DNA of 64,000 bases, from contig LGRX02034517.1 of the NCBI GenBank assembly GCA_001247695.2, forward strand, positions 29,610 through 93,609, written 5' to 3'. The notes beneath the pieces were generated by a model, which worked only from the letters and a program-made list of their open reading frames with translations, was not told where the DNA came from and did no database searches. Source of the stretch: Cymbomonas tetramitiformis. Lineage: Eukaryota; Chlorophyta; Pyramimonadophyceae; Pyramimonadales; Pyramimonadaceae. How positions within the stretch are numbered: the first letter of the stretch is position 1; each line of letters starts with the position of its first letter. Shown one piece after another: positions 57,153 through 64,000 of the stretch. The position numbers and the translations under genes were made by a program.

Positions 57153-60100
57153 TTAATTGCCTTTTTCAGTGCCTTGTAGAGGTCCCCTGCTGTATACTCC
57201 GGGTTGAATTGGTATGACCCCAGTTTTTCCCAATTGCTCTTCCCATGCCGAGCCTACAGCCCCAAATACCGAGTCTCTTGGGTATTGTGAGTAGTATCTT
57301 TTAGTGTTTTTGTGTACATTGAGTGGCGAGGCGAACACCTCTGTTTGGACTCCCATGGCTGTGTGCACCGCCTCCATCATTTCCGGGGGGAGGGTCCAGT
57401 GGTTTTGAAGGTTCCGTTTTCTGTGTTTCAATTCTGCTTTACTAGAGTATCTTATCAGTAATTGTGCAATTTCCTCCTCGAAGGTGTTGACTTGTATTTT
57501 GTGTTCTACATTTAGTTTCAGTCTTTTGGCCAGTTGTTTTTCTGTTGGTCGTTGTGCCGTGCTGTCCCCCACCGCCTCGGCATATCTGTCGTATAATTCT
57601 CTAACCTTTACTGTGCTCAGTGTGCCTATAAGGCCCCCATCCGGCTCATAGCAGTAGGTGGTGTCACCTTCCGTGCGTAGTTGCCTGTCTTTTGTTCCTG
57701 GAATGTGCCTAATGTCTTGGTCCGGGTTCGTTTCCCTTGTGCATATTTCCAGGTGTGTTACATGTTTCCAGTATCTCTGTTCACCGTTTGGTTGTCCTGC
57801 CAGTATTTCTTCAACGGGTTCACGTTTGGTCTGTTTGTTTCTTTTGTCATTCTCCCATTCCTCCACAAGGTTCTGCCATTCTTGGTCTGAGGAGGGGTTG
57901 TGTTTGAGCAGGTGTGCTCTCACTGTTTCTTCTGTGCTCCACGTCGTTTGTTCCCTTCCTTTGCTGTTGGTCCACCGTATTTCGTACTGTGTTACTTTCG
58001 AAGTCACATCAGTGTAGTTTTGCAGGTACTGTCTACTTGCCAGTATCCTGGCTGGTGTATAAGTTCCCTCTTGTTCTAGCGTGTCCATTTGGTCCTCTTG
58101 TGCTGACCACTGGCCTCTGTCTCGTTGCTCTGTCTTCCTCTTTGTTCTTCCCCGTGGGTTTCTTGTAGTCATTACATCATCTTCCTCCTCCTCCTGGTTA
58201 GTTTCTATGCCCAGAGTTTCCTTCTCCTGTTCCGTCCATTCCACATCTGTCTGTTCGAAGTGTTTTGTTTGGTTAGCTAGCGGGTACATGGACAGTAGTT
58301 GTAATATGTCCTTCATGCTATTTCCAGCCTCATGTAGTGCCTTTATTTGCGCCGGCCAGTCGCTTATGTTTTCCATGCTTACCGTACTTTTGGTGTACCT
58401 CTCTAGCTCTCCTGTTTTCCTTTCCTGTGTGTATTCTGGTTTTAACCTTCTGTTCCACACATGGTCCCAGTGGTCCCCTGGTTTCTTAATGTCGTTGGGC
58501 TGTGCCTCGCAAATGTATGGGTATAAGTGCATCATGCCTTGTGCTATTTTGGTTGCCGTCTTGTTGTCGTGTTTTCTTCCACCTGTTGCCTTTAGTGTTT
58601 TTATTGGTATAGCACTTTTCCCATCTGCTGTGGTTAGGTTTTTGAGGTCCGGGTAATTTCTGAATAGTGTGAGCATTTTGGTGAAATTTATTTGCTTAGT
58701 AGCTTGCTGAGTTTTCGTTTCCTGTATTACATTTACTGCCCCCATTTTTTCAGAGCCTGTCGTCGCAGGCTGCAACTGTGGGTCTCTGTATTCTGTGTCC
58801 ATTCTCCTGAGGTGCTTGGTTGTTCTGGTGGTGCCCTCCATCTCCGCGTTTGTGTATACCCTTTTGGCCTTTCCCAGCTGTCTCATTATAGGTAGTGTTT
58901 CTTTAGCCAGTTCCTGCATATGGGTCCCTACCCCTTTTACGTGTATCCCATATTCATTCAGAGCGTTCATTTTTCTCAGTGTGTTTGTTTGTGTTTGTAG
59001 TCCCATTTTTAGCTTGCTCCTTGTGCTGCTGTGTCCTCTTTCTTCGAAGTGACTTTCCAGTAGTCCGGCTGTGGACCTGCTGACTTGCGACATTCTTTGT
59101 CTGGTTGGGAGGTTTCTCTCCCTTTTGCCATATCCCATTTGGACTCCCTTGTCTTCCTCACTTTGAACAGCCCCTGCCAATCCCGTGTAGACCTCCTGTG
59201 CATATATTGCCTGTAGGGACTGGAGTCCCAGTCCATATTCCTCTTTTTCCTCCGTGTTTAGTTCATTAGGTGTGCCATTCGCCGGAAGCCCGTATATTCT
59301 TTTCATCGCGGCCCCCAGCTGGTTTTCAGCCTGCTGTATTTCACCCTGTGTGTATATCCCGAGGTGGAGCCCGTATTTGAATTTTCCTAGTATGGCCGAC
59401 TTTAGGGAGTACTCTTTTTGTCTTTGTGTGAGGGGGGTGGCCAGTAGTGCGTCTATTCTTCGCTTGAGCTCCTGTAGTGACTTTCTTTTTTCCTCTTTCC
59501 ATGTCCCCAACATATTGAGCAGGACCCCTAGGTATTTGTAGGTGTCTCCAGCTTTGAGGACTTTTAATGTTCGACTTCCGCATTTCACCCCTTGGTGTCT
59601 ACCTTCCTTCACATTTTTGTTGCCATGTTCCACCCCTGTTATCTTTGTTTTATCCTCGTTTATTCTGAGTCCACTCCAGTCTCCGAATGCCGAGAGTTTC
59701 TCCAACTGTTGTTCCATCCCTGTCATTAGTTTGGTTAGTATAATTAGGTCGTCCACAAACGCCCCCGAGGAGGTTCTCAGCTCCCCTCTGAGCCCCTTGT
59801 CGGTCGCATACTTGTGCTGGTACCCGTGGTCCCCTACCTCTAGCCATCTTAGGAGAGGTTCCAGGTATAGTATGAATAGTAGTGGGCTCATGCTGTCTCC
59901 TCGCAGAATTCCTCTTCTTATTGGCACTTCTTCCGAGACTTGGTCCCCTACCTTTGCTCTCATTTGCATGGAGTCCTCCTCATTTTCGCCCAGTATATCC
60001 CTAACGGCTTCAGTAAGTTGTGGTGGCACCCCTAGGTGTTTTAGTGTCATAATAAGTCTTTTGTGGTCAACTGACCCATACGCATTTTCAAAATCCACGT

Positions 60101-63100
60101 AGGTTGCATGTAGGTTTCTTTTGGAGAGGTTGGCGTCTTCAATAGCATTAGTTACCCTAGTGAGTTGCTTCATTGTGTTGTGGTTTTCCCTTGAGCCCTC
60201 CTGTGCTTCCGAGAGCATGCCGTTTATTTCACAGAAGTCAGCCAGCATTTTTGTGAGTACTGTGGTATATAATTTGAACAGGCAATCCAGTAGTGCTATA
60301 GGTCTGTAGTTTTTCTGCTCCGTTACCTCGCCCTGTTTGTGGTGGAAGCAGAAGTAGCCTTTTTTCCATGGTAGGGGAGTGTGTCTGTGTTCCCACATTA
60401 GCTCCATGAGTTCACACTGTTGGTCATGGAATCTATCCGGCATCTGTTTCAATATCTCATTTTGTATCCCCATGGGCCCGGCCGCTTTGTTAGTTTTCAT
60501 TTTCTTCACCGCTTGCCGGTAGGCTTCTTTGTCAACCCTCAGGTTTACCTTTGTTTGGTCCGGCCTTGTGCATTGATTTTCCTTCATGTAGTTCTTGTAC
60601 CTCTCATCAAGCCAGGGTGGCGTACTTTTAAGTCCTTTCTCTGGTTCCCCCATTTTGTATGGCTCCGACCTCGCAATGTGTTCACCCATTGCCTGTGCTA
60701 CTTTTTGGTGCCCTACTACTAGTTCCCCTTGTGTCGTTTCTGACTTGCTTATTGCTTTAGTCCTGTGTACTAGCTTATGGTGTATCTTATTGTAACTACA
60801 GCTGCTTAATGTTGTTGTATGTTTTATAATATTACCTGCAGCTCTTGTGCCGGGTGTGCCCTCCCTTTCCCTTTGTTGTATTGAGTTTGATGCTGCCACC
60901 GTGTCAGCAGTGTAGTGGCAGTTGATGCCTATGTTTTTGCAAGCCCTCTCGTATTTGTGTCTAGCCGTGGACTTTGTAGCCTGGGTTTTGATCAGCACAG
61001 TGCAGGGGTACAGGCACGATGCACTATTGCCAATAACAGGTTTGGATTTAGCAGGGTTACTTTTTACTTCAAGTGTTTGTTCGATGATCAGGCTTTTCTG
61101 GTATTCGGGACTTTTCCTAGCTTCAAAACTGTAAGGACCTAAACAGGATGTGGCTTTTGCCAGGCAGTCTCTACTAGCCCCTCGAGCGTTGGCTTCGGTG
61201 AGAGCGCGGCTCCTCCAGCTGCTCCAGTTTTTTCCTCTCGTCTGCCTTGGCCTGCGATGCATACAGGAGTCCCACCAGTACTTATTCTGCTGGTTCCCCT
61301 TCCTCTTTTGCTGTGTTTGCACAACTGGTTCTGTGATGCAGGTGGAGTGGTTCCACCTTTTGTGTTGTGCCCGATTTCTGAGCCTTTGCCCAAGCTTATT
61401 AGTCAGGATGATTGTTCTCAGGCTGTTTCCCCCAACGCCATATGCGAGGGGTCCTCTATCTCGTGAGGATGATTTTTTCCCGAGGGAGCTTACCCGTGAC
61501 TTTTGCAGACGTTTGAGCTCTGACAGCGTCTCTTCGTCGATTTCCATACCCCCGTCGCTGTCAGATGGTTCACTCGCCTCTCGTGGCCGGCGTAGGTTCT
61601 TCTTGGCCGGCTCGGGGGAGCGTTGATTTTTCAGAAGCCTGGCCAGTGCCTTGTTCGAGTTGCTGAAGGATTCCAGTATGTTGCTCGATATTCCCATATG
61701 CTGCTTATTGAACTCACGGGTCTCTTCGGTGAGGTCGATCACGGAGTCCTTCACCTCGTCCACCTTGCTGGAGACCTGGTTGGTTGCTTCCACGCTGTCC
61801 GTGAAGCCGTTTTTACAGGTGCCCTCGAGCTTCTCCACGGCTTTGCGGAGCTCGTTGATCGCCTCTTCACCAGCTCCGTCCTTCACAGCTTTCGCCCACC
61901 GGTTGGAGAGCTTGCTCTCCAGCGCCTGTACGATGTCCTCCGTCTGCTGCGCCCCCACTGCTGGTGGCGCTGCTCTTCCTTTTCTGCCCTTGAACTTGTC
62001 TCCGGTGCGAGAGAAGTCTGAGTGCTGCAGGAGGTAGGAGCGAGATTTGTTGGGGAGAGAGAGGCGGACCGTACGTCTGTCTTGCTTCCCCAGCCACTCA
62101 TATGCGGCTTCACTGGCCAGCCCGGTGAAGAGATTGCCGCTTCTCGTTATTCTCACCCGCAGGTACGTCTCGGGTTTCGCTGGATCGGTGCCTGGCCTCA
62201 CCGTTGTCGCTGGCAGCGGCTTCAGATGTTCAGTTGCTTCGCCCAAGCCCGCCTGTGTGAATATCTCCTGGATGGCCGTGACTAAGTTCGGGAGGTCCTC
62301 GGCCAAGTTGATGGTGCTCCCCTTATCCACCACTATCACCTCGGTCTCGTCCTCGCCTCTGCTCGTAAGCGATGGTCTGATTCGTTGAACTGTGTATTCC
62401 CCGAGGCCCGGGAAAGCCAGCGCCTTCGACTCGATGTTATCAGCTGCTTCCTCCGTGACTGCTATCAGCCGGATGCTATTCGTGTGCTTCTCCATGTACG
62501 CAGGCAGTCCCCGCGCCCCTTTGATTGCCGACTCAACTGAGGGCATACTGCGCAGTTGTTTTTCCAGGTCTTTGGTCGTATGCCCACGCAGCTGCTCGCT
62601 GATTATGTGCAGTTGGCGCTCAGTGTTGCCTGTCCTGGTTTGCCTCGGATGAAATACCCTTACCCTCGGGATGCAAACGTCTGTCGTCTGGAAGTCGTCA
62701 GCCCCAAGTGGCACACAGTGAAGAGGTAGATGGACCAGAGATGTCGCCAGTGCAGTGATGGCGTATTCGCTTTTCTCGAAGGTGAGATGGAACTCGGCTA
62801 TCTTGTTCGCGTACCAGCGCAGCTGAGTTTTGCCACTGCTTAGTACTGGGTCGGTGTCGGAAAGGTCGTGAAAGTGTCTTATTGCGGACTCCAGGTGTCC
62901 GATGTACTGTCTCGCTGCTCTCGGTTCTTCCCGAAAAGGCCCCACCGTCACTTGCGGCCCCTTCTTGTGCATGCCAACTTCGTCCTGCTCCTCTGAGGTC
63001 AGGTCAGTGCAGTTTACTACCAGCTGGTAGTGAGTTTTGCCGTGCCCTGCCGGGAGCCCGTAGATGTTTTCCAGTGGGAAGCCCCGCTGGTACTTTACTT

Positions 63101-63584
63101 TTCGCGCGTCCTCGTAGACAGTCATGTACTCAGCCACCGCCTCCAGCGCCGTCATATCCGCCTCTGCTGCACCCGCGGCCTCAGTCAGTTTTTTTATATC
63201 TTCTCCATGCGTATCACAGAGGTCTGGCATGGTCGCTCCGCCTGGGTACGTGTCAGTTCTCTTCGCTGCTTGCGCTCTTATTTCTCTGATGAACTCCTCG
63301 GTGTTCTCCTGGTCCGCTGATCCTCTTTCTCGCTCCATGTGTCTGCTCGATTTTTCTTCCTGCCCCACCTGTTGGGGACTTCGTTCTCCAAATTTTCGCA
63401 CATTGCCGGCTTTCATGTTGGCTAACTTAGGTTTTTCAGTTGCTGGACGTCTTGTGTCTGGCTTGTTCGGCTTTTGAGCACTACATGCAAAGTACGGCGT
63501 TACAGACACAGGGTGGCGCACCTCGTTTCTCACCTGTGTCGCCCCATTGCCGTTGTTACCGTTGTCTTGGAGTCCTGCGAACAC
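57153..63584 (-). CDS. LINE ORF, reverse transcriptase part
   Basis: 2143 codons without a stop; the listed first codon is GTG, and an acceptor-like TGTTCGCAG lies at its start, so the true start may be upstream or after an intron. Residues ~60-740 hold an ORF1-like part with no named domain, followed by an acidic, Lys/Arg-rich linker. Reverse transcriptase at ~1030-1340: TEQKNYRPIALLDCLFKLYT, VDFENAYGSVDH (motif A, ~1163), RGILRGDSMSPLLFILYLEP (motif B), AFVDDLIIL (catalytic FVDD, ~1275), and LRINEDKTKI after it. A thumb/connection region with ERGHSSTRSKLKMGLQ follows. The frame ends GTEKGN at 57153, while the true continuation is one base over. Confidence 0.9.
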   Translation of the reverse strand: MFAGLQDNGNNGNGATQVRNEVRHPVSVTPYFACSAQKPNKPDTRRPATEKPKLANMKAGNVRKFGERSPQQVGQEEKSSRHMERERGSADQENTEEFIREIRAQAAKRTDTYPGGATMPDLCDTHGEDIKKLTEAAGAAEADMTALEAVAEYMTVYEDARKVKYQRGFPLENIYGLPAGHGKTHYQLVVNCTDLTSEEQDEVGMHKKGPQVTVGPFREEPRAARQYIGHLESAIRHFHDLSDTDPVLSSGKTQLRWYANKIAEFHLTFEKSEYAITALATSLVHLPLHCVPLGADDFQTTDVCIPRVRVFHPRQTRTGNTERQLHIISEQLRGHTTKDLEKQLRSMPSVESAIKGARGLPAYMEKHTNSIRLIAVTEEAADNIESKALAFPGLGEYTVQRIRPSLTSRGEDETEVIVVDKGSTINLAEDLPNLVTAIQEIFTQAGLGEATEHLKPLPATTVRPGTDPAKPETYLRVRITRSGNLFTGLASEAAYEWLGKQDRRTVRLSLPNKSRSYLLQHSDFSRTGDKFKGRKGRAAPPAVGAQQTEDIVQALESKLSNRWAKAVKDGAGEEAINELRKAVEKLEGTCKNGFTDSVEATNQVSSKVDEVKDSVIDLTEETREFNKQHMGISSNILESFSNSNKALARLLKNQRSPEPAKKNLRRPREASEPSDSDGGMEIDEETLSELKRLQKSRVSSLGKKSSSRDRGPLAYGVGGNSLRTIILTNKLGQRLRNRAQHKRWNHSTCITEPVVQTQQKRKGNQQNKYWWDSCMHRRPRQTRGKNWSSWRSRALTEANARGASRDCLAKATSCLGPYSFEARKSPEYQKSLIIEQTLEVKSNPAKSKPVIGNSASCLYPCTVLIKTQATKSTARHKYERACKNIGINCHYTADTVAASNSIQQREREGTPGTRAAGNIIKHTTTLSSCSYNKIHHKLVHRTKAISKSETTQGELVVGHQKVAQAMGEHIARSEPYKMGEPEKGLKSTPPWLDERYKNYMKENQCTRPDQTKVNLRVDKEAYRQAVKKMKTNKAAGPMGIQNEILKQMPDRFHDQQCELMELMWEHRHTPLPWKKGYFCFHHKQGEVTEQKNYRPIALLDCLFKLYTTVLTKMLADFCEINGMLSEAQEGSRENHNTMKQLTRVTNAIEDANLSKRNLHATYVDFENAYGSVDHKRLIMTLKHLGVPPQLTEAVRDILGENEEDSMQMRAKVGDQVSEEVPIRRGILRGDSMSPLLFILYLEPLLRWLEVGDHGYQHKYATDKGLRGELRTSSGAFVDDLIILTKLMTGMEQQLEKLSAFGDWSGLRINEDKTKITGVEHGNKNVKEGRHQGVKCGSRTLKVLKAGDTYKYLGVLLNMLGTWKEEKRKSLQELKRRIDALLATPLTQRQKEYSLKSAILGKFKYGLHLGIYTQGEIQQAENQLGAAMKRIYGLPANGTPNELNTEEKEEYGLGLQSLQAIYAQEVYTGLAGAVQSEEDKGVQMGYGKRERNLPTRQRMSQVSRSTAGLLESHFEERGHSSTRSKLKMGLQTQTNTLRKMNALNEYGIHVKGVGTHMQELAKETLPIMRQLGKAKRVYTNAEMEGTTRTTKHLRRMDTEYRDPQLQPATTGSEKMGAVNVIQETKTQQATKQINFTKMLTLFRNYPDLKNLTTADGKSAIPIKTLKATGGRKHDNKTATKIAQGMMHLYPYICEAQPNDIKKPGDHWDHVWNRRLKPEYTQERKTGELERYTKSTVSMENISDWPAQIKALHEAGNSMKDILQLLSMYPLANQTKHFEQTDVEWTEQEKETLGIETNQEEEEDDVMTTRNPRGRTKRKTEQRDRGQWSAQEDQMDTLEQEGTYTPARILASRQYLQNYTDVTSKVTQYEIRWTNSKGREQTTWSTEETVRAHLLKHNPSSDQEWQNLVEEWENDKRNKQTKREPVEEILAGQPNGEQRYWKHVTHLEICTRETNPDQDIRHIPGTKDRQLRTEGDTTYCYEPDGGLIGTLSTVKVRELYDRYAEAVGDSTAQRPTEKQLAKRLKLNVEHKIQVNTFEEEIAQLLIRYSSKAELKHRKRNLQNHWTLPPEMMEAVHTAMGVQTEVFASPLNVHKNTKRYYSQYPRDSVFGAVGSAWEEQLGKTGVIPIQPGVYSRGPLQGTEKGN

Positions 63585-63600
63585 AGTCAGTAGAAAAATT

Positions 63601-64000
63601 ACATTTTTAAAATATCTATTTTGGTGCCCCGCGGCCCGGAGAGAGGTGCACGCCTCAGGCGGGTTCGCGAGAAGTGCCGAACCAGAAGATAGCTCTTAAT
63701 GAAATTTGACATCATGCATGCCACCTCGTGGCCACATAGCGTGCCCTTTTAAGTCACCGCGCGCTTGGTACTTGTGACAGTACCAGAAAATTTAATTAAT
63801 TTTATGGCGTTACACCCCCCAAAAGCACACCGCACATACACATACCTAAAGTTCACGAGAGTACATTTCAGCATGTCGTCTGGGGGGTCCTTCGCCCCCG
63901 GGTGGTCCCTTCCGTCCCTACGGCACTGACCCCTTTTGAGTATGAAGTCTGGTATCGGGCGCGTGCATCTGTTAGTCCCGTCGAGTCCAGCGTGGTGCGC
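63601..64000. other. Right edge, probable LINE 5' flank
   Basis: No gene seen. It may include the 5' untranslated region or promoter of the LINE; a boundary or target duplication cannot be recognised within the window. Confidence 0.4.

Larger units (their letters stand above)
54060..63600 (-). mobile_element. Giant LINE retrotransposon with RT, RNase H and restriction-like endonuclease
   Basis: Two long minus-strand frames, 63584-57153 and 57064-54146, are one coding unit split by a single frame change near 57,222-57,255. It has no LTRs. The order is a long N-terminal region, reverse transcriptase, a connection region, RNase H, a Cys/His motif, a restriction-like endonuclease and a short 3' end with an A/G-poor, T/C-rich tail (54,055-54,085 on the plus strand reads as an AAG/AAA tract). 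RT with RNase H and a C-terminal restriction-like nuclease recalls the RandI/Dualen group described from green algae (known); the assignment is inferred. The 5' end lies close to the window edge. Confidence 0.88.

Noticed and set aside
57220..57245. Canonical -1 slippery site GGGAAAA at the LINE frame change
   Set aside because: The heptamer is in the right phase for a -1 slip, but the downstream open frame needs +1; the -1 frame soon stops.
54252..63477. Many hydrophobic plus-strand ORFs rich in Leu, Ser, Cys
   Set aside because: They are complements of the hydrophilic LINE protein on the minus strand; the opposite strand of Lys/Glu/Gln-rich coding sequence looks like membrane protein.

Overview
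The window looks like nuclear DNA of an intron-rich eukaryote, most likely an alga or another photosynthetic protist. Three things point that way. Two genes are split by conventional GT-AG introns. One of them is a geranylgeranyl diphosphate synthase of the plant/plastid/cyanobacterial type with an apparent N-terminal transit-like extension. Most of the rest is retrotransposons, DNA transposons, their remnants and minisatellites. No bacterial operons, ribosome-binding sites or CRISPR arrays are visible. The species cannot be fixed from the sequence alone.

Layout. 1-10.7 kb is GC-rich. A plus-strand gene of unknown function is spread over many small exons whose splice phases fit together, and several of its introns are filled with minisatellites (42, 31 and 41 bp units). 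10.7-14.4 kb is a repeat-rich gap. 14.46-17.6 kb (minus) holds the geranylgeranyl diphosphate synthase gene in at least eight exons. 17.7-21 kb is AT-rich and then GC-repeat-rich without a confident gene. 21.085-22.880 kb is a small element with 254-bp direct repeats inserted at GTCTC. 25.326-27.269 kb is a complete gag-only LTR element. 28.010-40.048 kb is a full Ty1/copia element (AAGGG target duplication) that was later hit by an hAT-type MITE and a Mutator-type element. 41.5-48.6 kb (minus) is a nest of two further gag genes, broken by members of an unusual DNA-element family with GGTCCT...AGGACC palindromic ends. 50.8-52.5 kb has methyltransferase-like fragments around a 979-bp direct-repeat element. 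52.6-54.1 kb (plus) is a 490-codon ORF of unknown function. 54.1-63.6 kb (minus) is a giant LINE with reverse transcriptase, RNase H and a C-terminal restriction-like endonuclease.

How parts relate. The copia element, the gag-only element and the minus-strand gag remnants share a 3' signature: a short CCACCTC-type hairpin or its GGTGG arm, then TG, then an LTR beginning TGCTG. The gag-only elements therefore look like parasites of the copia machinery. Nested target-site duplications give a relative order of insertion: copia first, then the MITE and the Mutator-type element in either order. The synthase gene is the only metabolic gene that can be named with confidence; it would supply C20 precursor for carotenoids, the chlorophyll side chain and prenylquinones.
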